Origin: Acidobacteriota bacterium
GTDB lineage: Bacteria; Acidobacteriota; Terriglobia; Terriglobales; SCQP01
NCBI GenBank assembly: GCA_021789895.1
Contig: JAJYIU010000007.1
Coordinates: 1-64,000 of the forward strand
Direction: 5' to 3'
Length of the DNA: 64,000 nucleotides
Each line of letters begins with the position of its first letter. Within the stretch, counting starts at the first letter, position 1. The notes beneath the pieces were generated by a model, which did no database searches, had not been told where the DNA came from, and saw only the letters and a list, made by a program, of their open reading frames with translations. Position numbers and translations under genes: made by a program. Positions 1 to 9,640 of this stretch are shown here, piece after piece.

Positions 1-155
1 TTCACGGCAATGCGAAGCGTAAATAGCGATTCGGACTGGTTTCCAGTGCGTCGCATGTTTCTGCGTCGGAGTTTATCCTCGCTCGATGCATTGACACCTG
101 GAAGGCACTTCTACCACGGGCTGCTAGCTGCTCTGCTTTCCCCTAGACTGAAATT

Positions 156-2273
156 ATGCCTAACGCGCTCAGCCATGAATCCAGCGCCTATTTGCGGTCG
201 GCCGCGGAACAGCCGGTGGACTGGCAGCCCTGGAGCGAGTCGGCATTCGAGCGCGCCCGCCGCGAGTCGAAACCGGTGCTGCTCGATATCGGCGCCGTCT
301 GGTGCCATTGGTGCCATGTCATGGACCGGGAAAGCTATGAAAACCCGGAAACTGCCGCGCTGATCAACCGGCATTTTGTCGCCATCAAAGTGGACCGCGA
401 CGAGCGGCCCGACGTGGACGCGCGTTATCAGTTGGCGGTGAGCGCTTTGGTCGGCCAGGGCGGCTGGCCGCTGACCGTCTTTCTCACCCCCGCCGGCGAC
501 CCTTTTTTCGGCGGCACTTATTTCCCCCCGTTTCCGCACGGCGAATTTCCCGGCTTCGCTCAGCTCCTGGCCTCGGTTGCGGAGGCGTTCGCGCGCCAGG
601 CACAGCAGGTCGAGCAGCAGGCCCGGCAAATTACCGGCGCCTTGAAAGAATTGGAAACGCGCGCCCCCGGCGCGGCGGCGCAGCCCGAAGATTTCCTGCC
701 GGCGCTGCTGGCGGCGGCGGAGCGAAGCTTCGACGCGCAGCATGGCGGCTGGGGCGGCGCCCCCAAATTCCCGCACCCCAGCTTGCTCGAGCTGCTGCTT
801 GATCGCGCCGCCCGGGGCGAGGCGGCGGCGGGCCGCATGGCGTTTTTTACCCTGCGCCAAATGGCCGCCGGCGGCGTGTACGACCAGTTGGGCGGCGGCT
901 TTCATCGCTACAGCGTGGATGCGGAATGGCGCGTCCCGCACTTTGAAAAAATGGCCGCCGATAATGCCGAACTGCTGCGCTGCGCCGTGCTCGCCGCCCG
1001 CCTCGGCGGCGAGCCGCTTTTCTTCCAACTGGGGCGCGATATCGTGCGCTGGGTGGACGCCGATTTGAGCGACCGCGAGCGCGGCGGCTTTTACAGCAGC
1101 CAGGATGCCGATACTTCGCTCGACGACGACGGCGATTTTTATACCTGGACGCGCGCGGAAGCCCGCGCTGTGCTCGCTCCCGATGAGTTCGAGCTGCTGA
1201 GCCGCTACTACGATATTGGCGAGCGCGGCGAGATGCGCCACGACCCCGCGCGCAATGTGTTGTTCCAGGCGCTGCCGCTCGATTCGCTGGCGGAGGAACT
1301 GTCGCTCGACCTTTCCACCGCCGTAGCCCGGCTCGCTGCCGGCCGGCGCAAATTACTGGCGTCCCGCGCCGGCCGCCGCCCGCCCGCGGTGGATACCGCG
1401 CTCTATACCGGCTGGAACGCCCGCTTCATCTCCGCCTACCTGGAAGCCGCGCGCGGCCTGCGTGCCCCGGGGGAGGACGAAGCCGGCCGCGCCTGGCGCC
1501 GCGGCGTGCGCGATTTTGCCCTGCGCTCGCTCGATCGTCTGCTCGCCAGCCGGCATCCGGAAACCGGCCTGCCGCATCGCCTGCCCGGCCCGGGCGAGCG
1601 GGAGCGCGGCGGCGATCCCCGCCTGCTCGAAGATCAGGCCTATGCCGGAGTAGCGGCGCTGGATGCCTGGGAATGCACCCTGCGGCCGGAGTATTGGCGC
1701 GCCGCCGCGCAAATCGCCGGCTGCATCTTGACCCGGTATGCCGATCCCGCCGGCGGCTTTTTCGACTTGCCCCCGGCGCCGGCGAATGGCATCAGCCTGC
1801 TCGCCGCGAGCCGCAAGCCGCTGCAGGACCAATCCTCGCCTTCCGCCAACGCTGCCGCCATCCTGTTGCTCGAGCGGCTTTACGGGTTGACTCACGCCGA
1901 ACCTTATCGCGCCGCCGCCGCGGCTGCGCTGGCGGCGCTGGCGCCCGCGGCGCGGGAACATAATTTGTTCTCTGCCGCCTTCCATCTCGCCGCGCAGGTG
2001 CATCGCCGCGGCCCGGCGCAGGTTTTGATTTTTGGCCCCGGAGGCGAGCCGGTGAATGCGCTTTGGACCGCCGCGCTGGCTACGCCGCGCGCCGGCCTGA
2101 CCTTGCTGCGGCTTCCCCACGTTCCCCCGCGTGATTTGCCGCCGGCGGTGGCGGAATCGCTCGCCGCCTGGAGTGGGACGGAAGCCTGCGCCCTGGTCTG
2201 TTCCGGTTTTAGTTGTCAGCCGCCGCGGCACACTCCGGCCGAGTTAACCACCGCGCTGCAAAATCTGCCCTGA
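156..2273 (+). CDS. DUF255 thioredoxin-like / six-hairpin glycosidase-like protein (YyaL/SPATA20 family)
   Basis: 705 residues, the usual length of the family. The N-terminal part (about residues 5-170) is the thioredoxin-fold DUF255 domain: it opens with the PVDWQPW motif and carries the CHWCHVM active-site motif near residues 50-56, with two cysteines spaced like a thioredoxin CxxC. The remainder is an alpha/alpha toroid like that of N-acylglucosamine epimerases and cellobiose epimerases. No signal peptide is visible, so it is probably cytoplasmic. The family is widespread but its reaction is not established. The start ATG gives the canonical N-terminus. The 155 bp before it hold no gene; a TTGACA at 91-96 could be part of a promoter. 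Confidence 0.93.
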   Translation: MPNALSHESSAYLRSAAEQPVDWQPWSESAFERARRESKPVLLDIGAVWCHWCHVMDRESYENPETAALINRHFVAIKVDRDERPDVDARYQLAVSALVGQGGWPLTVFLTPAGDPFFGGTYFPPFPHGEFPGFAQLLASVAEAFARQAQQVEQQARQITGALKELETRAPGAAAQPEDFLPALLAAAERSFDAQHGGWGGAPKFPHPSLLELLLDRAARGEAAAGRMAFFTLRQMAAGGVYDQLGGGFHRYSVDAEWRVPHFEKMAADNAELLRCAVLAARLGGEPLFFQLGRDIVRWVDADLSDRERGGFYSSQDADTSLDDDGDFYTWTRAEARAVLAPDEFELLSRYYDIGERGEMRHDPARNVLFQALPLDSLAEELSLDLSTAVARLAAGRRKLLASRAGRRPPAVDTALYTGWNARFISAYLEAARGLRAPGEDEAGRAWRRGVRDFALRSLDRLLASRHPETGLPHRLPGPGERERGGDPRLLEDQAYAGVAALDAWECTLRPEYWRAAAQIAGCILTRYADPAGGFFDLPPAPANGISLLAASRKPLQDQSSPSANAAAILLLERLYGLTHAEPYRAAAAAALAALAPAAREHNLFSAAFHLAAQVHRRGPAQVLIFGPGGEPVNALWTAALATPRAGLTLLRLPHVPPRDLPPAVAESLAAWSGTEACALVCSGFSCQPPRHTPAELTTALQNLP

Positions 2274-2386
2274 ATAGGTAAACTAAGCGAGCGCATCTTG
2301 ATCGTCGTTCGTGCGTGCGCCGTTCCCGACAACTGCGGTTTGCGGCCGATGCTTTAGGCTTGCGCCCGCGTCAGGAGGACCTGCCG

Positions 2387-5300
2387 ATGAGTTCATTCCA
2401 GTGCATCGTCCGCCGCGGTCTGTATTGGCTGCCGGCGCTGGGCCTGCTGCTCTCCCTGAGCTTGGGCGCGCAGATGGCGCCCCGCCTGCTTGCCGGCCTG
2501 CGCTGGCGCTCGATCGGCCCTTTCCGCGGTGGACGCGTGCTGGCGGTCACTGGCGTGCCGGGACATCCGGATACGTATTATTTCGGCTCGGTGGATGGCG
2601 GCGTGTGGAAGACCACCGATGCCGGGCGCGTCTGGCATCCGCTCTGGAATCATACGGCGGTGGCCTCGATTGGCGCGCTGGCGATCGCGCCCTCCAATCC
2701 CAATGTGCTCTATGCTGGCGCCGGCGAAGCCGATATGCGCTCGGATATGTCTTTGGGCGGCGGAATGTATAAATCCACCGACGCCGGCCGCACCTGGCAG
2801 CCCGATGGCTTGAACTCCGGCTTGGCCTTTGGGCGAATTCTGGTGGATCCGCACGATCCCAACCGCGTGCTGGTAGCCGTGCTGGGCAATCCCTATGGGC
2901 CCAGCGCCGAGCGCGGCGTCTTTCTCACCACCGACGGTGGTTCCACCTGGCGCAAGGTGCTGGGTAAAAACAACGATACCGGCGCCATTGATCTCAGCTA
3001 TGAGCCGGGCAATCCCCAGGTGGTTTACGCGGCGCTTTGGCAAGTGCGGCGCCCATTCTGGAGCACGTATGCGCCGCTCAGCGGACCGGGTGGCGGAATA
3101 TACAAATCCACCGACGGCGGCCAGACCTGGCGTGAACTCACCGGCCCTGGCTTGCCGGCCAAGCCCTACGGCCGCATCGGCCTGGCGGCCGCCTCCGCAA
3201 ACCGTGTGTACGCCATCATCCGTGCCGCCCGGCGCCAGAGTGGCCTCTATCGCTCCGACGATGGCGGCGCCACCTGGACGCGGGTTTCCGCCGATACCCG
3301 CATCCTCGGCCGTTCCTGGTACTTCAGCTCGCTCACCGTGGACCCGCTCGATTCCGCCGTGGTCTACGCCATGAACACTTCCATTTACCGCTCCCGCGAT
3401 GGCGGCCGGCATTTTACTCCGATCGAGGGCGCGCCCGGCGGCAACGATTACCATATCCTCTGGATCGCTCCCCGCCATCCGCAGCGCATGATCCTGGGCA
3501 GCGATCAGGGCGTGAAGATCACGCTCGACGGCGGCCGTACCTGGAGCTCCTGGTATAACCAGGCGACCGGCCAGTTTTACCACGTCGCCCTCGATCATCA
3601 GTATCCCTACAACGTCTATGGCGCGCAGCAGGATAGCGGTTCGCTGGCCCTGCCCAGCCGCAATAACAATGGCGAGATTACTTTCAATGATTGGTTTCAG
3701 GTGGGCGGCGGCGAAAGCGGTTATTTCGCTCCCGACCCGCTGCATCCCAATCTCGTTTACGGCGGCAATTACGGCGGCGGCGTTTCCCGCTTCGACCGCG
3801 TCACCGGACAGGTGCGCGATGTCTCGCCGGCGCCGGTCCCCGGCCCCGGCCCGGGGTTACGGTTTACCTGGACCTCGCCGCTGGTCTTCTCGCCCCGCAA
3901 TCCGCATGAATTGTTGTTCGGCTCGCAATTTCTCTTTGTTACCGATAATGGCGGCCAGTCGTGGCGGCGGATCAGCCCTGATTTGACGCGAGGCGCCAGC
4001 CGGCGCCCGGCCGGCCCGCATCCCTCGGCCTTGCTGCGCGACCCGCGCGCCCGCCATGCCGGCGTCATCTACACCATCGCCCCCTCGCCGCTTGCCGCCG
4101 CTCAGATCTGGGTCGGCACCGATAACGGCTTGATCCAGCTCACGCGCGATCATGGCCGCACCTGGACGAACGTCACTCCTCAGGGTCTGCCCGCCTGGAG
4201 CGAGATCAGCCTGTTGGCCGCTTCTCCCTTCAACGCCGGAGAAGCGTATGCCGCCGTGAACCGCCGCCGGCTCGATGACCGCAATCCTTACATCTACCGC
4301 ACCCGCGATTACGGCCGCCACTGGAGCTTGATCACCCGGGGCCTGAGCGCGCCCGCCTACGTGCATGCCATCCTGCCCGATCCGGTGCGTCGCGGCCTGC
4401 TCTTCGCCGGCACCGAAACCGGCGTGGCGGTGTCCTTCGATGACGGCGATCATTGGCAGCCGCTGCAGCTCAACCTGCCCACCTGCTCGATTCGCGATCT
4501 GGCCATTCGCGATCAGGATTTGGTGGCGGCGACCCATGGCCGGGCGTTCTGGATTCTGGATGATATTTCTCCGCTGCGCCGGATGCAGGCCGACGATGCC
4601 GCCCATGCGATCGTCTTCTATCCTCCCCGCGCCGCGATCCGTATCCGCCGCGACGTGAATACCGATACGCCCTACATGCCGGAAACGCCGGCCGGCGCCA
4701 ACCCGCCCGACGGAGCAACCCTTTATTACTACTTGCGTCAGGCGCCGGCCGCGCCCTTGCGCCTGCAGATCTACGACGCCCGAGGCAGGCTGGTGCGCCA
4801 GTATTCCAGCCGCGTGCAGGCGCACCCGCCGGGACCGCGGAACGTGCCGGCGTCTTGGCTGCGTCCGCCGGTGCATTTGCCCGCCCGCGCCGGCCTGAAC
4901 CGCTTTACCTGGAGCTTGCGCTATCCGCATCCCGCCGTCCTGCACTATGACTACACCATTGCCGCGGTTCCCCACGCCACCCCGCGCCGCCCGCGCGGCC
5001 CGCTGGTGCTGCCCGGCAGCTATCGCCTGGTATTGACCGCCGGCGGCAAAACCTACGCCCAAACGTTGACGGTGCGCAATGACCCGCGCGTGCGCGTTGC
5101 GCCCGCCGATCTGGACGCCCAATTGCGCCTGGAATTGCGCCTCACCCATGCGTTGACTGAAAATGCCCATGCTATCCGCGCCGCGCGCCGGTTGCGCACC
5201 CGCCTGGTGCATGCCGGCCAAACCGCGCCGCTCAAGCGCCTCGATGCGCTGCTGGGCGGCGAACGGGCGGCGTTTAGCTTCCATTTCAAAACGGCCGCGC

Positions 5301-5473
5301 CGACGCTGATGCAGCTCAATGACCGCCTGTTGCTGCTGTACGTCTCGGTGGCGGGCGCCGACGCCCGGCCTACCCTCCAGCAGGGGCAATTGGCCGATTC
5401 CACCCTGGCGGCATTGCGCGCGGATCAAGCGCGGCTGCGGCGGCTGCAGGCGGCGCCTCCCGGTGCGCGCTGA
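2387..5473 (+). CDS. Secreted sortilin/VPS10-like BNR-repeat beta-propeller protein
   Basis: 1028 residues from the ATG at 2387, chosen over an in-frame ATG at 2315 because AGGAGG at 2373-2378 lies 8 bp upstream and a clean signal peptide follows (Arg-Arg, then a Leu-rich core ending near LGA-QM, about residue 30). About residues 35-760 consist of repeated blades with Asp-box motifs such as STDGGQTW, SDDGGATW and TRDYGRHW, as in sortilins and sialidase-like propellers. The C-terminal 270 residues form a mixed beta and helical region without repeats. Such proteins are abundant in Acidobacteriota and Bacteroidota and are usually called WD40/YVTN/BNR-like; a carbohydrate or protein-binding role is inferred only. 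No catalytic residues can be assigned. Confidence 0.9.
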   Translation: MSSFQCIVRRGLYWLPALGLLLSLSLGAQMAPRLLAGLRWRSIGPFRGGRVLAVTGVPGHPDTYYFGSVDGGVWKTTDAGRVWHPLWNHTAVASIGALAIAPSNPNVLYAGAGEADMRSDMSLGGGMYKSTDAGRTWQPDGLNSGLAFGRILVDPHDPNRVLVAVLGNPYGPSAERGVFLTTDGGSTWRKVLGKNNDTGAIDLSYEPGNPQVVYAALWQVRRPFWSTYAPLSGPGGGIYKSTDGGQTWRELTGPGLPAKPYGRIGLAAASANRVYAIIRAARRQSGLYRSDDGGATWTRVSADTRILGRSWYFSSLTVDPLDSAVVYAMNTSIYRSRDGGRHFTPIEGAPGGNDYHILWIAPRHPQRMILGSDQGVKITLDGGRTWSSWYNQATGQFYHVALDHQYPYNVYGAQQDSGSLALPSRNNNGEITFNDWFQVGGGESGYFAPDPLHPNLVYGGNYGGGVSRFDRVTGQVRDVSPAPVPGPGPGLRFTWTSPLVFSPRNPHELLFGSQFLFVTDNGGQSWRRISPDLTRGASRRPAGPHPSALLRDPRARHAGVIYTIAPSPLAAAQIWVGTDNGLIQLTRDHGRTWTNVTPQGLPAWSEISLLAASPFNAGEAYAAVNRRRLDDRNPYIYRTRDYGRHWSLITRGLSAPAYVHAILPDPVRRGLLFAGTETGVAVSFDDGDHWQPLQLNLPTCSIRDLAIRDQDLVAATHGRAFWILDDISPLRRMQADDAAHAIVFYPPRAAIRIRRDVNTDTPYMPETPAGANPPDGATLYYYLRQAPAAPLRLQIYDARGRLVRQYSSRVQAHPPGPRNVPASWLRPPVHLPARAGLNRFTWSLRYPHPAVLHYDYTIAAVPHATPRRPRGPLVLPGSYRLVLTAGGKTYAQTLTVRNDPRVRVAPADLDAQLRLELRLTHALTENAHAIRAARRLRTRLVHAGQTAPLKRLDALLGGERAAFSFHFKTAAPTLMQLNDRLLLLYVSVAGADARPTLQQGQLADSTLAALRADQARLRRLQAAPPGAR

Positions 5474-6257
5474 GGGCTCCGCCTCTCCTTCGCCGCCGGC
5501 GCTGCTGGAAATGCGCAACATCTCCGTCATGCGCGCCGGGCGCCGCGTGCTGCGGGGCTTGAACCTGCGCCTGGAGTTGGGTGAATCGGCGGCCATCTTG
5601 GGCCCGAATGGCGCCGGTAAATCCACCCTGCTGCAGTTGTTGACTCGCGATCTTTATCCGCTGGCGCGCCGCGGTTCCCGCCTCTGCCTACTGGGACGCG
5701 AGCAATGGGATATCTGGTCGCTGCGCGCCTCCCTCGGCATGGTGCTGCAGGATGGCTGGCTGCCGCCTGCCGGTCTCTCCGCCCGCGACCTGGTGCTCTC
5801 CGGCTTCTTCGGCAGCCGGGTGCTGCCGGCCGCCGCCGCCGTCGCTCCTTCCATGCGCCGCCGGGCGCGGCAGGCGATGCTGCAGTTGGGGGTCGCCCAT
5901 CTCGCCCGCCGCTCTGCCGCCTCCTTGTCCGCCGGCGAAATGCGCCGCATCTGGATGGCCCGCGCCCTGGTCCATCAACCCTCGACCTTGCTGCTCGATG
6001 AACCCGGCGCCAATCTCGATCCCCCGGCGCGCAGCCTGCTCACGCGCTATCTGCGTCAACTCGCCCGCTCCGGCCAGGGCTTAATTGTGGTGACCCATCA
6101 GGTGCAGGATTTGATTCCTGAAATCCGCCGCATCGTCTTTCTACGCGAGGGCCGCCTGATCGCGGATGGCCCCCGCGAACGTCTGCTGACCCCCCGTTCG
6201 CTGGCCCGCCTGTTCGGCGTCTCAAGCCGGGAGTGGACGCGCCTGGGCTGGCAGTAA
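5463..6257 (+). CDS. ABC transporter ATP-binding protein, stand-alone
   Basis: 264 residues from a GTG at 5463 that overlaps the end of the propeller gene; an ATG at 5511 is the alternative but would cut the first strand (PALLEMRNISV). Walker A is GPNGAGKST, the signature is LSAGEMRR, Walker B is LLLDEPGANLD and the switch His is in VVTHQ. The overall layout resembles iron-complex/ModF-like ATPases. No permease or substrate-binding gene is adjacent, so the transported substrate is unknown; it may act with membrane subunits elsewhere or be a soluble ATPase. Confidence 0.85.
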   Translation: MRAEGSASPSPPALLEMRNISVMRAGRRVLRGLNLRLELGESAAILGPNGAGKSTLLQLLTRDLYPLARRGSRLCLLGREQWDIWSLRASLGMVLQDGWLPPAGLSARDLVLSGFFGSRVLPAAAAVAPSMRRRARQAMLQLGVAHLARRSAASLSAGEMRRIWMARALVHQPSTLLLDEPGANLDPPARSLLTRYLRQLARSGQGLIVVTHQVQDLIPEIRRIVFLREGRLIADGPRERLLTPRSLARLFGVSSREWTRLGWQ

Positions 6258-6469
6258 CCACCGCCGGTATGGAATCGTACTTAGCCTGGTCAAGTGGCAT
6301 TTTTGTCATCGCCAGTGCCTAAAATCTCCCTGGAGGCAGGCAGCAGGCAGGATTTTACCCTGGCTTTTTTCTTCTAAATTCTTCATATTATTTGCTTTCC
6401 TGGCTCGGATCAGTGGATATTGGATTGCTTGCTACTTGCCTTGTGAATGGATTGCAATGAGGTGGTTTT

Positions 6470-7582
6470 ATGAAAGTGAATAGGTCGTGCCGGTCTTTAA
6501 CCGGATTTGAATCCCGTATGCTTTGCGCCGGCGCAGTCGGTCTATTCAGCCTGATTTTGGCCGGTATAACTGGCTGTAACCTGCTTCATTCCTCCCGCGA
6601 TCGGGCCATGATTAGCGCGGTACAGCAAAAGATCCAGCAGGATAAAACCCTGGCCGGGCAGCCGATTCAGGTATCGGTCGAGCGCGGCATCGTGGTGCTC
6701 TCGGGTAAGGCCGCCAGCGAAGCCCAGCGTATGGCTGCCGAAACCGACGCCAATCATGCGGGTGCGCAGCGCGTGTTGAACGAAATCACCGTCCCCGCCT
6801 CCATGCCCACGGCACTGGCTGCCAACTCGCCCGCCGTGGCGAGTGCCGCACCCCGGCCCTCGCCCAAGCGCAAATGGGGGCATTGGCCAGCCGCCAGCCG
6901 CCGCCGTCCCCCCGCGGTCCATCGCCATAAGGTGACGACTCGCCATGCGGCGGTCGCAACGGCTTCCACGGCCCGCTCAAATGCCACGCCGGCGCATGCC
7001 GCGCCGCCCGCAGCCGCGGCTCCGCCTCCGGCTGCGCCGCCCCAGCCGGTGTCCATCACGGTGCCGGCGGGAACTGCCATGGTGATCACCCTGGATCAAC
7101 CGCTGTCTTCGAAGACGAATGCCAATGGAGACGCTTTCTCCGGCCGGCTGGTCGCGCCGGTTGCGGTGGACGGGCAGCAGGTCATCCCGACCGGAGCCGT
7201 AGTTCATGGCAAAGTAGTCTTGGCCCACAGCGCGGGGCACTACCGCGGCCGTTCGGAACTGCGCCTGGTGCTCGACCAGGTGCGCTACAACGGGCTCTCC
7301 TACCGCCTGCAAACGCAGAATTGGGACCAGCGCAGCCAGCCCCGCGGCGTGCGCACGGCCCAAACAGTTGGCGGCGGCGGGGGACTGGGCGCGCTCATCG
7401 GCGCCATCGCCGGCGGCGGCAAGGGCGCGGCCATCGGCGCGGCCGTCGGCGCCGGCGCCGGCGCGGCCGCGCAAGCGCTGACTAAGCCGCCGGAAATCGA
7501 GCTGCCCGCCGAGACCCGAATGCAATTCCTGCTCTCGAACCCGGTCGCGGTTCAGCCCGCGGCCGCGCTTTTACGGCCATGA
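6470..7582 (+). CDS. BON-domain, glycine-zipper lipoprotein
   Basis: 370 residues. A signal peptide ends in a lipobox (ITGC near residue 36), so it should be lipid-anchored. About residues 40-110 look like a BON domain (phospholipid or envelope binding; ...[12 protein letters not shown]...). A Pro/Ala/Arg-rich linker (about 115-195) follows, then a beta-rich domain starting at [15 protein letters not shown] that is common in acidobacterial envelope proteins, then a glycine zipper ([21 protein letters not shown], about residues 300-330) able to insert in a membrane. GAGGTGG lies before the start. The 212-bp spacer upstream contains a GGCAGGCAGCAGGCAGG run and no gene. Envelope structural role is inferred. 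Confidence 0.8.
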   Translation: MKVNRSCRSLTGFESRMLCAGAVGLFSLILAGITGCNLLHSSRDRAMISAVQQKIQQDKTLAGQPIQVSVERGIVVLSGKAASEAQRMAAETDANHAGAQRVLNEITVPASMPTALAANSPAVASAAPRPSPKRKWGHWPAASRRRPPAVHRHKVTTRHAAVATASTARSNATPAHAAPPAAAAPPPAAPPQPVSITVPAGTAMVITLDQPLSSKTNANGDAFSGRLVAPVAVDGQQVIPTGAVVHGKVVLAHSAGHYRGRSELRLVLDQVRYNGLSYRLQTQNWDQRSQPRGVRTAQTVGGGGGLGALIGAIAGGGKGAAIGAAVGAGAGAAAQALTKPPEIELPAETRMQFLLSNPVAVQPAAALLRP

Positions 7583-7695
7583 AGGCCATATTCACCATTG
7601 ACTCGCGCGGACACATCAAGCAGCATGGAAATTCCGGCGCGCCGGATGGATACAAATACGGATACGTTTATCCGTTAACGCTCACTTCCCAATGA
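7579..7695 (+). CDS. Possible 38-residue peptide between lipoprotein and response regulator
   Basis: An open frame of 38 codons plus stop starts at an ATGA overlapping the lipoprotein stop and ends at an ATGA overlapping the response-regulator start, so all three frames would be translationally coupled. The predicted peptide begins [14 protein letters not shown] and is rich in Tyr and Gly at its end. No homologue is recognised and there is no independent ribosome-binding site. It may be chance read-through between two genes. Confidence 0.3.
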   Translation: MKAIFTIDSRGHIKQHGNSGAPDGYKYGYVYPLTLTSQ

Positions 7696-8867
7696 ATCTG
7701 CCTTTTAAACCCTCCAAAATCCTGGCGGTGGACGACGAGGCCGATATCTGCGAGTTGCTGAAGGAGGCGCTGGTCCAGGCGGGATATGCATGCCACGCGG
7801 CCAATTCCGCCGAAGCCGCGCTGGGCCGGCTCGAGCGCGAGCACTTTGATGCCGTCGTCTCCGACCTGCATCTGGGCGGCGGCATGGATGGGCTGCACTT
7901 CATGCAGGCGGCGCTCGAACGCTGGCCGCACCTGGTTTTCCTGCTGGTCACGGCCGAGGACGACGTGCGCACCGGCATCGAAGCGATGAAGCGCGGCGCG
8001 GCCGATTACCTGATCAAGCCCTTTCAAATCGCCAATGTGGTCAGCGCGGTGGGTTGGGCGCTGGAACGCAAGCGCATGCAATTGGAGCTGGACCGCTATC
8101 GCGACCACCTGGAAATCATGGTGCGCGAGCGCACCGCCATGCTGCAGTCGGCGCTGCTAAAAATCGAAAACAGTTATAACCAGACCCTGGCCGTGCTCGG
8201 CGCCGCCCTGGATTTGCGCGATGACGAAACCGGCGGCCACGCCCTGCGCGTCAGCCGCTATTTCATTACCCTGGCCGAAGCCGTCAAGTTCCCCTCCGAG
8301 CAGTTGCCGGATGCGATTCGCGGGGCCTACCTGCACGATATCGGCAAGCTGGCGATTCCCGATGCCATCCTGCTCAAGCCCGGCCCGCTGAGCGCGGAAG
8401 AAGCCGGCATCATGCAGACCCACGTCGCCATCGGCTACGAGATGGTGCGGCAGATCGCTTTTCTCGAGCCGGCCGCCGAGCTGATTCTCAGCCATCATGA
8501 GCGCTTCGACGGCAGCGGTTATCCCCGTGGCCTGCTCGGCGATGACATTCCGCTCAGCGCCAGAATTTTCTCCGTCGCCGATGCGCTCGATGCCATGACT
8601 TCCAACCGCCCCTACCGCCCTTCGCTCGGCTTCGAGTCCGCGCTGCGCGAAATCCGCAATCAGTCGGGGCGGCAGTTCGATCCCGCCGTGGTGCAGGCTT
8701 TCGTGCATCTGCCCGCGGCGCTTTGGCCGGATATCCGCAATGGCCGGGTGAAAACCGGCGAGTCCTTCCTCTCCGAGCTGCTCTCCACCGGCTTGCGCGA
8801 AGCCGCGGCGCGCACGCTGACGGTGAAATTCAGCTCCGCCTCCGGCCGGCGCGCCGCCGGCCGCTGA
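7692..8867 (+). CDS. Response regulator with HD-GYP phosphodiesterase domain (RpfG type)
   Basis: 391 residues. Residues about 8-125 are a receiver domain with the DDE acidic pair (VDDEAD), phospho-acceptor Asp near residue 57 (VVSDLHLGG), and Lys in the LIKPF motif. A helical linker (about 130-175) precedes an HD-GYP domain: HD in YLHDIGKL near residue 215 and HHERFDGSGYPRG near 267-279, both intact, so cyclic di-GMP hydrolysis is expected. The protein is cytoplasmic. No histidine kinase gene is adjacent. The start overlaps the 38-codon ORF in front of it. The C-terminal 40 residues are a less conserved basic tail. Confidence 0.92.
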   Translation: MNLPFKPSKILAVDDEADICELLKEALVQAGYACHAANSAEAALGRLEREHFDAVVSDLHLGGGMDGLHFMQAALERWPHLVFLLVTAEDDVRTGIEAMKRGAADYLIKPFQIANVVSAVGWALERKRMQLELDRYRDHLEIMVRERTAMLQSALLKIENSYNQTLAVLGAALDLRDDETGGHALRVSRYFITLAEAVKFPSEQLPDAIRGAYLHDIGKLAIPDAILLKPGPLSAEEAGIMQTHVAIGYEMVRQIAFLEPAAELILSHHERFDGSGYPRGLLGDDIPLSARIFSVADALDAMTSNRPYRPSLGFESALREIRNQSGRQFDPAVVQAFVHLPAALWPDIRNGRVKTGESFLSELLSTGLREAAARTLTVKFSSASGRRAAGR

Positions 8868-8974
8868 TCCGCGGCGGCGCGCCGGCTCCCGGCCGCAATC
8901 GCCTGCGCGCGCAACGCCCCCTCCCAGCCCGGCATCCACCCGCCTAGGCGCTTGCCGCCGGAAAGGGAAAGCTT

Positions 8975-9475
8975 ATGTCCACGGCAGATAAGGATCGGTA
9001 TCTGTTACACCTGAACCATGCTTTGGCGATGGAAAGCGCGCTGGTCGACCACTTGCAGCAGCGCGCGCGCGCCGTGCCGCTGGCGGCGGCGCGTGTACGC
9101 CTCGAGCAGCACCACCGCGAAACGCTCGAGCATCGGGATCGGGTGCGGGCGATCATTCAATCCCTGGGCGGCGATCCCACTCCCGGCAAGGCCAATGTCC
9201 AGCCGCCGATCACGCCCGGGCTGCTGGGCAAGATGGTGAAGGCCCTGGAAGCGGAAAAATCCGACCAGGCGCTGATGGAGGCGCTGGCCGATTACGCGGT
9301 CGAAAACTACGAAGCCGGGCTTTACATGGCGCTGGGGCTGATGGCGGAAAACCTCGGCCTGATGGAGCACATTCGCGACTTTGACCGCATTCGCGAGCAG
9401 GAAGAAGCAATGGCGCGCTTCCTCTCCGCCAGCACGCCGGAACTGGTGAATTACGCCTTTCCGCGCGCCGCCTGA
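8975..9475 (+). CDS. Ferritin-like DUF892/YciF-type protein
   Basis: 166 residues, all-helical, with Glu and His spaced as in four-helix ferritin-like bundles (ALAMESALVDHL, LEQHHRETLEHRDR, ENYEAGLY). It matches the DUF892 (YciE/YciF) family in length and pattern; members are linked to stress and may bind a dinuclear metal, though the function is not established. GGAAAGGGAAAG provides the ribosome-binding site just before the ATG. It stands alone; the next gene is convergent. Confidence 0.75.
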   Translation: MSTADKDRYLLHLNHALAMESALVDHLQQRARAVPLAAARVRLEQHHRETLEHRDRVRAIIQSLGGDPTPGKANVQPPITPGLLGKMVKALEAEKSDQALMEALADYAVENYEAGLYMALGLMAENLGLMEHIRDFDRIREQEEAMARFLSASTPELVNYAFPRAA

Positions 9476-9481
9476 GCGGGT

Positions 9482-9640
9482 TCAGTAAAAATCCGCGCAG
9501 GAAAGAAAATAGCCGCACTCCGGGCACAGCAGCTTGCAACTGCGCTCTTCCAGCCGCCGTGAGCAGTTGGGGCAATAGCGCAGTGCCGGTTCCGGCGGCG
9601 TGGGCGGCGGCGGCGCCGTGCGATCCGGAGGGTCACTCAC
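9482..9640 (-). CDS. Small double-CxxC zinc-ribbon protein
   Basis: 52 residues starting with GTG at 9640. The start overlaps the stop codon of the OPT transporter (stop at 9633-9635), indicating translational coupling. After a Pro-rich linker (TAPPPPTPPEP) come CPNC and CPEC pairs plus two more Cys (SCKLLC and SCADFY), typical of a treble-clef or zinc ribbon. Many acidobacterial transporters carry such a small zinc-ribbon partner downstream; no function can be named. Its stop lies a few bases from the stop of the convergent ferritin-like gene. Confidence 0.65.
   Translation of the reverse strand: MSDPPDRTAPPPPTPPEPALRYCPNCSRRLEERSCKLLCPECGYFLSCADFY

Noticed and set aside
3857-5626. Long minus-strand frame opposite the propeller gene
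   Set aside because: Sense strand has signal peptide, RBS and Asp-box repeats; the antisense product has no family features.
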